Below are positions 33,850 through 47,100 of a stretch of DNA of 64,000 nucleotides, piece after piece. The stretch comes from Anisodus tanguticus. Lineage: Eukaryota > Streptophyta > Magnoliopsida > Solanales > Solanaceae. The stretch covers positions 39,383,305 through 39,447,304 of the forward strand of contig CM067549.1 in NCBI GenBank assembly GCA_034509755.1. The letters run 5' to 3'. The notes under the pieces were generated by a model. The model made no database searches and was not told the origin of the DNA. It saw only the letters and a program-made list of their open reading frames with translations. Within the stretch, counting starts at the first letter, position 1. Each line of letters starts with the position of its first letter. The translations under genes and the position numbers were made by a program.

Positions 33850-35668
33850 CTACTTCTCAATCTTAAAAAAATATAATAACATTTTAAATAAAAGTTTTAA
33901 AAGGAATAAAATTTAAAATCTAGAAAGAAAAAAAAGTAGTTGATCACTTACACGTTTAAATAGTCATTAAGTGATTATTTGAACACAAGCAAAAAAAGTA
34001 ACGATACCAAAATCATCCTCTCATATCTATCATCTCTAATCAAACACTTTGTTAAGCCACTCTCACTTTTTTTGTATCGAATAATCTTTTCTCACATAAA
34101 GTTTTTATGCATCTCTCTTGTTTTGTCTAGATTAATTCTTTATACAAACCATCTTTTTTTATTTTTTTTCTTCTTATGTTCTTGACCCTCTAGCTAGCTA
34201 ATTACAAAGTGATGGATGATTATGATGATATATTCAATGAACTTGATTCAATTTTTAAAGGTGATGACTGGGACCGTCGGAAGATTTCAACTAATGAAAT
34301 CCACAAAGATGATCCATTTCTTATGAATGAGGAACAACGAAAAAAGCTGAAATTCACAAAGATGATGGTCAATTTCTTATGAATGGAAAACAAGCTATTG
34401 AAGCTTCCCAAGAAATTGCCATGCAATAAAATGGTCAAGAAGTAAAAAAGGTGACATAGATTTGCTAGATGTTAAAGTTGATGATCAATTTCTTACGAAG
34501 GGGGAACAAGCTATTGAAACTTCTCAAAAAGAGGTCATAAAAGAAAATGACCAATAATTATAAAAAGGTGACATAATTTGCAAGATTTGATAGCTGATGA
34601 TCAATTTCTGGTGAATGAAGAACAAGCTATTGAAGCTTCTCAAGAAGTGGTCATGCAAGAAAATGGTCAAGAAGTACATAATGGTGACATAAGTTTGCTA
34701 GATTAAAAAACTGATGATCAATTTCTTATGAATGGGAAATGAGCTATTAAGGCTTCTAAAAAAGAGGCCATAAAGAAAATGATCAAGAATTACAAAAAGG
34801 TGACACAAATTTGAATGACCACCTCTTTTTGACAATTTCCTTTTATGGCCTCTTTTTGAAAAGCTTGTTCCCCATCTTCTTGCATGACCACTTCTTGAGA
34901 AGCTTTAATAGCTTGTTCTTCATTCATATGAAATTGATCATCATGTATCAAATCTTGCAAAATTATGTCACCTTTTTGTACTTCTTGACCATTTTCTTTT
35001 ATTCCCTCTTTTTGAGAAGCTTCAATAGTTTGTTCCCCATTCATAAGAAATTGATCATCAACTTTGCCATCTAGAAAAATTGTGTTATCTTTTTGTACTT
35101 CTTGACCATTTTTTTAGAAGCTTCAATAGCTTGTTTTCCATTAATAAGAAATTGATCATCATCTTTGTGGATTTCAGCTTCTTTATGTTGTTCCTCATTC
35201 ATAAGAAATTGATCAACTTTGTGGATTTTATTAGTTGAAATCTTCTGATGGTCACATTCATATCCTTTAAAAATTAGATCAAGTTCATTGAATATATCAT
35301 CATAACCATTTATCACTTTGTAATTAGCTATCAAGAGGATCAAGAACTTAACAATAAAAAAAGAGGGTTTGTGTCAAGAATTAATCTAGAAAAAAATGCA
35401 TAAAAGCTTTAGGTAAGAAAAGATTCTTTGATACAAATTGAAAGAGAAAAAATGTGAGTGATTTTATGAAGTGTTTGTGTATAGATGATAGATACGAGAA
35501 GATGGTTTTGTCACCGTTATTTTTTTTTGCTTGTGTACAAATAATCACCTAATGACTCTATTTAAATGTGTAAGTGATCAACTACTCTTTTTCTTTCTAG
35601 ATATTAAATTTATGTCCTTTTAAGAACTTTTCTTTAAGTTGTTATTACATACTTTTAAGAGATGAGGG
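33850..35668. repeat. Large inverted repeat (foldback), about 0.9-kb arms with almost no loop
   Basis: The left arm (33850-34800) and right arm (34806-35668) are reverse complements over nearly their full length, with many mismatches. Examples: TAGTTGATCACTTACAC at 33938-33954 pairs with GTGTAAGTGATCAACTA at 35568-35584, and GCTAATTACAAAGTGAT at 34197-34213 pairs with ATCACTTTGTAATTAGC at 35312-35328. Each arm also contains tandem units of about 115-118 bp carrying 'gatgatcaatttctt' (left at about 34361, 34480, 34597, 34712). The left arm has an ATG-started frame at 34212; the mirror position on the right has ATA. No terminal target duplication was identified. Confidence 0.85.
34212..34800 (+). 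pseudogene. Unrecognised repeat-protein frame in left foldback arm (broken)
   Basis: ATG at 34212 starts 'MDDYDDIFNELDSIFKGDD', an acidic segment. It is followed over shifting frames by repeated segments of the form 'DDQFLMNxEQAIEASQxxV' encoded by the tandem units. Stops and frameshifts occur in every unit. The right arm encodes the mirror copy on the minus strand (about 35343-34790, with clean pieces of 90 and 84 residues). I do not recognise the family. It looks like a captured gene fragment duplicated in inverted orientation. Confidence 0.4.
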
Positions 35669-36719
35669 AGGCTAGGTTTTTCTTTGCCCTTAAGGGCTTC
35701 ACTAAAATGAAAAAAGGGGAGACGGGTTTAGGTATTAAAATGGATAAGGGGTCGGGTCGTAGGGGTAATTAGACTGGGCCGCGCAAAATTGTGATGGGTT
35801 TCAGTCCAAAATCATGAAAATTATATGATAAACTGAAAATCTGGAAATTTTGCAACTATGGTTGAGAATTAATTTAAAATATAGACAAATATGACCTATC
35901 TTGAAAATCCATTACAATTAAGGCTAAAATGTTGGTAAACAATTGAGATGAAATTAAGTATATATTAAATTAATTAAATTTCTTTATTTAATTGAGCAAA
36001 ACATCTACTAATTAAATATTATTTAATTTAAACAATAATTAAAACATAATTTTTACTATTTTGACTTTAAATTATGATGATAAAGTTCAATTTGAATTAT
36101 TGGATGTTATATCTCAAAAACATTCGATGAAATAAAAAAGAGAACAACTTTTATATCATGTCTTTGTTTGAAAATAAAAAAAATTCTTCTTTTAACTTTC
36201 AAATACTTTTATACTATGATTAGTTTTCAGGAGTTTGTAGGAATTGTCAAACTACTCTTTCAATAACTTAATATCTCAAAGAGCGGGAAAAATACAAAAT
36301 AATTACAAATTTAATTATTTATGTTAGATTTGGGCCGGGCTCAACGGGCAAAACGCCGTTAGTAATATAGATAGATGCCCATACTTGTAGGGTCATTCAC
36401 AAATTGCTAGCCGAAAATACTATTGACATCGAAAAAAATAGAAAAACTCGGCCTATCTACATAAAATTCGCAAGGCATAAGTTTAAGAAACTTTGCTATG
36501 TACGATGTAATTTTTGTAGAAATTAAAATTTTCGGTATAAGTTGTGTAGTAACTAATTCATTTCCAGCCAATTTATGTAATATAATTCGAATTTTGAGAG
36601 TCAAATTTCTTTATTTTGACTGCGAATTCAGACAAATTTATTTAATTTAGTTAATTCTTAAAACCCGAACTATATCACATAAATTTTAAACTAATTATTT
36701 TCTTTTTGTCATAAATAAA
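35669..36719. other. AT-rich intergenic DNA, no gene seen
   Basis: No domain, RNA gene or repeat edge was recognised. The small minus-strand frame at 36407-36604 has no family resemblance. Confidence 0.5.
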
Positions 36720-36727
36720 GTTGAGCC

Positions 36728-37850
36728 TAGGGGTGAGCGGGTCCGGGTACCCTAACATTTTTTAACTACCCGGACCCTACCCGATAAAAGATCGGTTCCT
36801 AAATTTACTACCCGAAACCTACCCGTAGGGTCCGGGTAGGTTCCCGGGTACCCTGTAAATAAAAAACACAAATTAAGCAACAATTTTTAAGCCTATGAGA
36901 ATAAAAAAGAGTTCTAAAATAATTTCATCAAGTAGTTTTTTAGCCTGCAATCAAAATTTTTAGTATCCTTATAAGAAGTTTTAGAAAACTTATTCATTGT
37001 AGAAAAGCTAATTCTGTAACCAAAACCTAAAATTGCAAGCCAAATTTGACAATTAATTGAACGTGTTGATTTCAAAATAAATTTGAAAATATCTGAATTA
37101 AACTTATTTTCGTGTTCATAAGCTCTTCGATACAAAAGAAAAGCTTTATTATGCTAGTAAATCCCTAAATTTCATCTTCACAACTACAAAAATATACACA
37201 AATTTTAAAAATAGATTTACATTTCAAATAAAAAAGTAATACAAATTGAAGATGAGTATCGCCTGAAATAGAACGAAGCATATGATATTAAAAAGAAATT
37301 AAAGAGTTAGATATGAACCCATATGCATTTTAGGAATGACGTGAACACAACCAAGGGAGAGAAAGAGGCAAAGGTGAAGCTTCAATGACGACAACGATGA
37401 AAGTACCTGAGAGAAAGCTTCAACAACGACGACGATGAAGCTCGGTGGTGTAGCTAAAACGCCATTGTTATTGAGAGAGTTTTGTGTGTGTTTCTCTTAG
37501 GGCACAAAGAGCATTCTAGAATAAAGGGGTGAAAAAACTAAAATATTTACGTATTGGGATGGGGAAAATCAATGTGTAGACGTGCAACAAACAATTTTGG
37601 AGAAAGTTAAAAGTGGTCCAAATGTTTCTAAAAAAAGTAAAAATATTTAATATTTTATAGGTTCCGGTATCGGTTCCGGTCCGGTACCACTGTCTCTATT
37701 TTCCGGATCCGGAACCGGACCCGACATTGATCGGTTCCTAATTTTACTACCCGGACCCTACCCGTTATTATAATATATCTACCCGGAACCTACCCGTTAG
37801 TGTCGGTTCCGGTCGAGTATCTGGGTAGCCTGTACCCGTGCTCACCCCTA
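36728..37850. mobile_element. Non-autonomous hAT transposon, copy 2 (1123 bp)
   Basis: It is bounded by a perfect 8-bp target duplication GTTGAGCC (36720-36727 and 37851-37858). The terminal inverted repeats TAGGGGTGAGC are identical at both ends. Subterminal regions are packed with ACCCGG and CTACCCG motifs in both orientations, likely transposase binding sites. The interior shares its flanking segments with copy 1 (14778-15487) in inverted orientation and has extra AT-rich DNA. The minus frame 36914-37135 is not a transposase. The right end lies about 250 bp upstream of the MENG start codon. Confidence 0.92.
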
Positions 37851-38043
37851 GTTGAGCCCATCATTCATATTGATATCCAACTTTTGGCAACTTAAAGCGC
37901 ACCTACTAGTATTAAAAGTCTAATAATCTCTCTCATGTTCAATTTCAATGTCGAACTAACTCACTTAATAGATCAAAAGAAAGATAATCAGAAAACTTTG
38001 TTTCGTGTCATAAGAACATTGATGATTCCAATTGACTGTCATT

Positions 38044-38055
38044 TATAATATATAC
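38044..38055 (+). promoter_or_regulatory. Possible TATA box of MENG
   Basis: TATAATATATAC at 38044-38055 lies about 55 bp before the MENG ATG, and no other good TATA is seen between the hAT element (37858) and the ATG. Called on position and composition only. Confidence 0.4.
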
Positions 38056-38109
38056 AGGGACCAAACTAACATTATCCTTTAAAGAGGGAAGGGCTGCTGC
38101 AAGTGACCA

Positions 38110-41100
38110 ATGGCTTCCCTTCACATGAGTCTTTCTTCACTTTCGGGGCCCACTTTCCGGCCAACACGCAAGTTGATAATTCAGTGTTCTGCTGACCGGC
38201 AAGCGCTGTTTAACCGCATTGCCCCTGTTTATGATAACGTGCGCACCACCTCCATTTACTATTCAAATTGTCACTTACTCTGTAACTATAATGCTTATTG
38301 TTTGCATAATTTTGATGTTTGCAGTTAAATGATCTACTGAGTTTGGGTCAACACCGCATATGGAAAAGAATGGCTGTTTCTTGGAGCGGGTAAAAGTTCT
38401 TTCTTCCTCTGTCCTAATTTACATGATGTACCATTTTTCTGAGCCGATTGTCTGTCGGAAACATCTTCTGCGTAAACTCCACCACTGTCCCCAGTCCCCA
38501 CTTGTGGGATTACACAGTATGTTGTTGTTGTTGTAACATAGTCAAGACAAGAAAATATTGTAACGATAGTAGTATTTTATTTCAATACCGTGAATATTAC
38601 AATCTCTATAATTTCTCCAATTCTTCTTTACCAAAATTAATCTAAGGGCCCTTAAGCTTGATCCAGAATTTGATGGATTTGGTCTTGGCTTGTATGTGAG
38701 TTTAAGGTGCTTTGAGGTTGATTTTGAATTATAATCTTGAACTTGAATGTGGATTTGATTTAGCTATCACGAGTGTTTTGATGACCGTCACGAACAATAA
38801 TTATCTCAAGAAAAAGTAACTATGATCTTGAATGCCTTAGTATTTGATTTGCCTTCGTTCTTGATCTTTGTGTATTTGAAACTTGTAAAGAAATTCGTGA
38901 ATGCTTTGCAACTTATAGAGAATTTTATATCCTTTGATCCACGAGCTTTCTCTTGTTTCTTGTTCTGAATTCTCGTCCCTTTTTTGAATTATGAGGACCC
39001 CTATTAATAGTTAATGGAGACAAAGAGGCCGAAACAGATTTGGAGAACAATTCCACTCCGTATTTCGTGGACTCTATGTAGAGAAATAATATATGCTTTG
39101 AGAAAAAATAGTCACATTTCTGTGGTAACAAACAATTGTATTTATAATCTAACTATTTGGTGTAAAGAGGGCTTGTTAGAGGATATGGATCAATATCTTG
39201 ATTTCCTAGATATGTTGGGGAGAAACAAGTAATGGTTGGTTGGTCTGAGTTTTTCTTTCTTCCGTAATTGTTGTACCATCTTGGTACTTTGTTAATAAAT
39301 TTTACCCTACCTTATCAACAAAAAAAAGTTGTGGGAGAAAAGAGTTGTGATGAGGATAAGCTCTTTTCCTTCGATTGATTGACTTGAATCACTGACCAAT
39401 CAAATTGAAGCAGTGACAAGAATACACTTATTGATCGGAACATACCACTTGTACATATGATACATTTTCGTTGGCCTTTGATTTGACTAGGTATGCCACA
39501 CCATTTTGACATGTGGCATGATCCTATTTGGCTCTTAGACTTGACGTGCCACGTCATTTGACATGTGGCACTAGTTTGGCTTCTAGAATAAGATGACATC
39601 TTGGGCTAATGAAGTAGGCTCATAATCTGTATCCCAAATATATCTATAAAGCCAGAGGGGATCCATGATTTAAACAATACATGTCTATATTTCACATAAA
39701 AAATACTAAGTTCGGATGAACCCACACCGGAAGAGCTGCATATCTCACAGGGTAAAGCATGAGATGCGTGTGCAATGTAAATAAACTAATAATGGTTAAT
39801 ATTGAAATACAGTAACTATTTTTAGGAAAGTGAAAACATGCCGGACATTAGGAATGTGTTTTAAGTTATCCGCACTAACAGTATAACTAATATATCCTTT
39901 TCTTTAGGTAAGTAGTTACTAATCCATGCTTACTATAAACTGTAGTTGGCTGTTTGATTGATGGAAAAATCATTACACTGTTAGTGCATCTTATTTAAAT
40001 CCATTCGAAGGGGAAGAGAGACACAGGATTCTCTGTTCTTAGGCATATAATTCTTGGATTTGGACTATGTTTATGTCCTAGTTAAGCTGTAACTATTGAG
40101 CTTTTGCAGAGCTAAAGAAGGGGACAATGTGCTGGATGTCTGTTGTGGAAGTGGGGACTTGACGTTTCTTTTTTCTGAAAGAGTTGGACCCCGTGGCAAG
40201 GTTCCCTTTTCTTTCTTTTTTCTGTCTCTGGTTTGCATTTATTCTATTCTTCTTTCTTTCTATTCTTCCATTGTGTAATTGGGGTTTTGCTAGTTATTAT
40301 TCACCATTTCAGAAGCAACTCAATTCTTTCATTGACCATTCTGAGAAATTCCATAAGCTGATTTCAATAGACGGCTCTATGGAATTACCGAAATGTCAAG
40401 ACATAATTATCCTTCCTTTGTTTTGTTGGAAATGAAAACAATAAGAAAAATAGGAAAGAAAGGAAATGAATTACCGTGGCGTTTAACTATCACGTGGAGA
40501 TAAGAAGTAAGGAAAGATAATATTCTTACAAGGAACAGAAAAGATCTTGTGCCTCTTTTCCTAGTTCCCTGGGTGCCTCATTAACTGTTTTATAATCACC
40601 TGTTGTGTTGTTTTGTTATCAGGAGATCATTTTACCATTGTTGAATTTTCTTCGCGGTGTGAGAATCAGAAATTTATTTATTTCTGTTCAGTCACCTTTT
40701 TTTTGCTAATCAGCATCCTTCATAACATTGCAAATTACTATGTCTCGTATGAAAAATCTCATAATAGAAACCAGGGCTCCTATAGCATAGGAGAAGCCAT
40801 CTCTGGCATAATTCTTATACTCACTCTGTCCCAATTTATATGACACACTTTCCTTTTTAGTCAGTCCCAAAGAGAATGACACATTTTCTTATTTGCAAAC
40901 AATTTAACTTTAAACTTTACCTTTTACGCTTAACGAGATGATTTATAACCACACATATCTTTGACTTATTTTATACTACAAGATTGGCCTCTTGCCAATT
41001 GATTTTGAGTAGCTTTATCGAGATCAGAAGCAAATTGTGCAACGGCTTCTAATTCTGCGAATTGTGCTGGTTCTAATTTTAATTTACCAGCTACTTGTTT

Positions 41101-44100
41101 CATGGATTTTATTTGAGCTGCTGGCCCCACTATGGAAACAGAGATACCCACATTAATAGCAGGTCTGATTCCAGAATTGAATAGGTTGGCGGATAAGAAG
41201 ATTTGTCCATCAGTAATGGAAATTACATTAGTAGGAATATATTCAAAAATCTTTCATTATTTCTTAAACTCCATGTCCAATCAAACTACATCATGTTATA
41301 TTGGGACGGAGGAAGTAGTTCTTATCACTCATTGAAAGGGGAAAAAACAAAAAAGTTCTTGAATGACCTTGAACCTCTTGACTTGTAGTTTGAATAGGTC
41401 CTGATTGTTAGGTCGATTTCGTTAGCTGTGTTTTACCTGTTTTCCTCTGATGAGCATCTAGGGAATATCATTTAGCAGTTTACTAGTTCTCTGGACTAGT
41501 GTTTCCTGTTCTACTTATTTCAACTCTCAGCTTATCATGTCTTATGTTATTACTCAACTTTCTGAATGCCAAATTTGTTTCAATATGTGAAATTCATCTA
41601 TAAATTTTGGGCAGTTAGTTGTACTGAGATTTCAGGGTGATAATTACTACTGAGACCTAAAATCACTACTTCTAAAGATTATTTGCTTCATGATATTTCT
41701 GATGTCAATCTCTTACCTGATAATTAATGTTTCTTTTTGTTGTCGTTCCTTGATCTTCATGCTTTTTGGGTCTCTACGTTGCTAATGGCCATTGCTTTCA
41801 TTTGAGTTTGGCTGCTCTTTTCACATATTTAGATGTTTCTTTTTTCATTTCAAACATTAAATAAAGATCTGCTCTCAGCAGAGCCACATGATTCTCATGT
41901 CACTAAAATAAGTGTCTTCTCTGTTATTTGACTATGTTTTGCAGGCTTTATATCTAGATAAGTTTTTGCAATGTAACTGGATTAAATGATTGAAGCAACC
42001 TAGGCTAGTTATCTTAATTTCTGAATTTTAGGATGTCAAATTTTACTGAACCGGCTTTCTCATTAGTACATTTGGCTTTCCAGGCAGTCGGTTTTGATTT
42101 CTCAAAGGAACAATTGTTAATCGCTTCGACTCGGCAGAAATTACGTTCAAATACATGTTACAAGAACATCAAGTGAGCATTGGTAATTAAACTATCAATA
42201 TATTCAAACAGATAATGTAAAAAAAAGGGCAGCCCAGTTTAGCAAAATCCTCTTGTAAAAATAAAATCTAGTCAAGTTCCAAAATGTTTTCACACACTAC
42301 ATTTACCGGTTACACGTGCATTATCTTCTGTATTCTTACCTTCTTACTCCTTCCAATTAGCTTTTCATGTTCTCTGAGTCACTGTGAGGGATTAATAAAT
42401 ATGATTATGAAGGTGGATGGAGGGCAATGCATGTGATTTACCCTTTCCTGACTCCTCCTTTGATGCTGTTACTATTGGCTATGGATTACGAAATGTGGTC
42501 GATAGACATAAAGCTATGGCAGAGATATGTCGAGTTTTAAAACCAGGCTCGACGGTATCTGTTCTTGACTTCAATAAGAGTATCAACCCCTTGAGCACCA
42601 CAATTCAGGTAGTTGTTGGCAGGTTTATACATTTTTTTTGCATCACCTCAAAAATGTATAAAAGTTATTGGTTTCATTATCCTTTGCTTTATCTGATGTA
42701 AAACTTTTTGTGCTTTAGGGATGCATGACAGTTCCATTTGAATGTTTGAAATAATGATGGATATTATCCATGTCCGAAACACTTGTTTGGAAATTAGGAA
42801 ATTCCATGGGATCCTCGGCTTTTTTAAGAATGTAGTCAGTACATACTTTTTGGCCCTTATACGGATATAGTGACTTAACAAAAATGATGACAACAATGGA
42901 AACAGAATAGACTCTTGAAGCTTATCGTGATTCTTTTAGGGTGTAGGAAAAGGGGGGAAGGGGAAATTTGCTTTATGGTTATTCAGAAGTTGTAGCTTTA
43001 TAATACAGAAGGGAAATAGTGATCGTCACCCGTCATAAGTTGGACAATTCTATGTGCTGGATATCGTCTGTAGTATAGCTCAAGAATATCCACGTATTAT
43101 CAGGAAAGTTGCTATCCACTGAAACTGCATCCATATGCATTCTCTGCTCGTTTTTTCTGTAAAGTTGGGACCATATTTTCTTCAAAAGTTAAAAAGCAAG
43201 TCACTTTCTATTCTGCATTATGGACAATTCCGGAATCTCCATCATAGATTGTTATGTGGCAAACTTCTTAATGTTTTCTTTTCCAGCTTCTCATGAGTAG
43301 TAGCATTACAATATTTGTCTAATTTAGTTTTTTATGTTCTGTTTAGGAAATGATGATTGACAATATAGTTGTTCCCGTAGCGAGTGGTTATGGCCTAGAA
43401 GATGAGTACAAATACTTGAAAAGTTCTATCAAGGACTTTCTCACAGGTCTGATCTTTCACCAATTTAGTTTAAGCAGTTTTAATTGAGTCACTTCTGATG
43501 TAAGCAGTTCTGAAGCCTTGTGCATGCATAATGTTATGATTTCGAATTAAAGTAACATGAGTAACATCTTTGTCTTTGTTACTGTTGGGATACAATTGTT
43601 TCAGGGAACGGGAAGTAAATAACTATTACAATGGTAGAAAGGATAAACTAACTATTACAATACACTGGAAATCAAGAACTTAACCGATTGCTTGTGTGAT
43701 TTGTTGAGTCGAGTGATGTCTTGGTGTGCCGCGGCTCCGACGGTGTTGTGCCGCGGCCCTTCACAGCTCCGCGGCGATTTCCGACACTTTTCATCTTACA
43801 CTTCGTACACTTCTTCCTCCGTTTACCAACGTGGAATACTTTGTTATTTGGCCAATAACCGTCCAGAATTTTGTGTCTCAAACGTATTACATACGTACCA
43901 ATAACTCTTTCACTAATGAAATTTGCGATACTTGGCACTACGTATGCACGTGTGTGGAAATGACGTTTCCGACGTGCGGGCCCCCAATTGTTTGAGTCAT
44001 AAATAATGGGATATACTTAATTCCACATTTAGTAAATTTCCAACAATCCCCTCTTGAAAGAGATTTTGGCTCACATACTTGTGCCTTTTCCAGCAATCTT

Positions 44101-47100
44101 TCAGCGGACCGATGTTGCATCTGGATAGGTAGCATACGCTTTGAACCTTCCATAGTTGAATACCATCGGACTTACTTACTGCGCGGTGAACGTGATGTCT
44201 TGAACCGTCAGTGTTTAGTGTAAGCCAAGTCAACGGTACCACCACAACAACTTCCTTTACTCAGTTCTTCGTAATGTTTTGTCCGTTGTGGCCTTGGACA
44301 CTCTTGGATTCTTAAGTGCGCTCATTTGAGGCGGCATGTCCTCGCACTTAAATAGGTGGTCTCCTATAAGGTATCCTGCTATACCCCATTTTACAAGTGT
44401 TAGGAACCATTAAAAGTTTTCCCAAACCTAACCTCAACCGGTGATGATCATTAAAGGTTTTGGAAACTTAACCTTCAACCACACTGCAGATAGCACTTAT
44501 AGTCTATCGCGGGAACGACTTTGGATTTGGTGTTTCTTTACAAAAATCACTATCCGAAGTGCTCATGCTTCCACCGAAGCGATCAACCGAACCTTTACAG
44601 CTTAGTTTTCCCATTGAACCTAATTCCTAGGATCTCCAGTCAGTAAGGTTGGGTTACCACCGGATTGGTCCTTATACCTTAGGTTTTAAGCCCATTCCCC
44701 TAGACAGGCAGAACATTTGATCATTGGGTAAGCCTTTTGTCAGTGGGTCAGCTATGTTATCCTTTGATTTTATGTAATCAATGGATATTATACCCGTGGT
44801 GATCATTTGCCTAACGGTCTTATGTCTTCGTCGAATATCACGAGACTTGCCGTTGTACATAGAATTATGTGCCCTTCCTAGAGCCGACTGACTATCGCAG
44901 TGGATCATTACAGAAGGTACGAGTTTGTTCCAACAAGGAACATCCTCTAAGAAGTCGTGAAGTCACTTAGCTTCTTCTCCTGCTTTGTGTAAAACGATAA
45001 ACTCCGATTCCATCGTGGATCGGGCGATGCAAGTTTGCTTAGAGGATTTCCAAGACACAGCTCCACCACCAATTGTAAATACATACCCACTGATGGACTT
45101 GATGTTCTCTATATCAGATATCCAGTTTGCATCACTGTACCCCTTTAGTACAGCTGGATACCTCGAATAATGCAACCCGTAAGTTAGCGTGTATTTCAGG
45201 TATTGTAGTACCCGATTCAACGCCTTCCAATGATCATTACTCGAATTACGGGTAAACCTAGCCAACTTGTTGACTGCATAAGCAATATCAGGCCGGGTGC
45301 AGTTTGTTATATACATCAAACTACCAATCATATGTGCATATTGCTCCTGGCATATGGGTGCACCACGATTTTTATCAAGCTTTTGATTTCTATCCATTAG
45401 TGACTTTATAGGAGAACTGTCAAACATCTCGAACTTTCTCAAAACATCCTCGATGTAGTGAGACTGAGATAAGACCAGTCCGTTAGACGGCTTAGAGATT
45501 TTTATCCCTAAGATGACATCTACGATACTCATATCCTTCATGTCGAAGCATTGTTTCAACATGTTCTTAGTCTCTAGTATCATGCTAGGACTGCTCCCTG
45601 TGATCAACATGTCGTCTACATACATGCATATCATGACGAACGAATCAGAGTTACCTTTTATGTAGACACATTTGTCACACTCATTAATGGTGAAACACTT
45701 CGATAGTAAAGTACTATCAAATTTTTCGTGCCATTGCTTCTGGGCTTGTTTCAGCCCGTATAGAGATTTGACAAGCCGACAGACTTTCTTCTCTTGCCCT
45801 GGAACCACATACCCCTTGGGTTGTTCCATATAGATTTCTTCTTCCAAATCATCATTTAGGAAGGCTGTCTTGACATCCATTTGATGTATCTCAAGGTCAC
45901 GCAACGCTGCGATCACAATGAATACTCATATGGACGTCATCCTAGACACCGGGGAGTACGTGTCAAAATAGTCAAGGCCTTCTTTCTGCCGATAGCCCTT
46001 GACTACCAACCTGGCCTTGTACTTATCTATAGATCCATCTGCTTTATACTTTCGTTTGAGTATCCACTTACAACCCAACAGTTTATTTCCCCGAGGAAGA
46101 TCAACCAACTCCCAAGTATGGTTATGCAGAATGGAGCCTATTTCACTCTCAATAGCTTATTTCTAGAGTGGTGTCTCTGGAGTTGACAATGTTTCAACAA
46201 TTGTCCTTGGTTCATCATCAACCATATAAACTACAAAGTCAGGACCGAAGGATTTATCCTTCCTGGCCCTTTTACTTCGCCTTAGTTCCAGAATCTGGAA
46301 CACTAGATTCCGGTTATTCAGCCACTTCGAGATCCACTAGATCTGAACCATCTAGATCCGGACCGTCAACGACTCCCGGTTCCTGAGAGCTTTGTTCATA
46401 ACTTCGTTTGCGAGAAATTATGTCTTTTTCCTTTCTCGGAAAGGTATCTTCAAAGAATTGTGCATTCCATGATTGTACCCCCGTGGATATCTGAAATATC
46501 TGACTTATGCACTAAGAAGTGATAAGCACTACTGTTATTTGCATATCCGATGAATATGCAATCTATAGTCTTAGGCCCAATATTGACCTGCTTTGGCTTG
46601 GGTACTTCGACCTTTGCCAGACAACCCCACACCTTTAAATATTTATAGGTGGGTTTCTTTCCTTTCCATGATTCATATGGAGTTTTGTCCTTACCCTTAT
46701 GTGGGACTCTGTTAAGAATCTTATTAGCGGTAAGGACAGCTTCTCCCCACATGTTTTGGGGAAGACTGGAATTGATGAGCAAGGCATTCACCAATTCCTG
46801 CAATGTGCGGTTCTTACGTTCTGCCACACCATTCGATTGAGGTGAGTATGCGGTCGTCGTTTGATGAACAATGCCTGATTGGGCACAATATTCCTCAAAT
46901 AGCGCTACATATTCTCCCCTTCTATCGCTACGACTGGATTTAATCCGCATGCTTAGTTGGTTCTCAACTTCCGCTTTGTAACGTCGGAACGCTTCAAAGG
47001 CTTCATCCTTACTTTTTAACAAGTAAAGGTAACAATACCTTGTGCTATCATCAATGAATGTCACAAAGTACTTGTTCCCCCCCCCCCCCTCTAGTTTGTG

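Noticed and set aside
34361..35210. Regularly spaced repeats as a CRISPR array
   Set aside because: Units are 115-118 bp, diverged, without unique spacers, and the DNA is plant nuclear.
36914..37135. Minus frame in hAT copy 2 as a transposase piece
   Set aside because: No hAT DDE or dimerisation motif; no counterpart in copy 1.
40966..41151. Minus-strand frame resembling ATP synthase alpha, as a gene
   Set aside because: It is a short internal piece of plastid atpA within a MITE, without start, end or promoter, so it is called a NUPT instead.
43692..43995. Overlapping open frames in both directions
   Set aside because: All lie in the copia 3' LTR and have no family resemblance.
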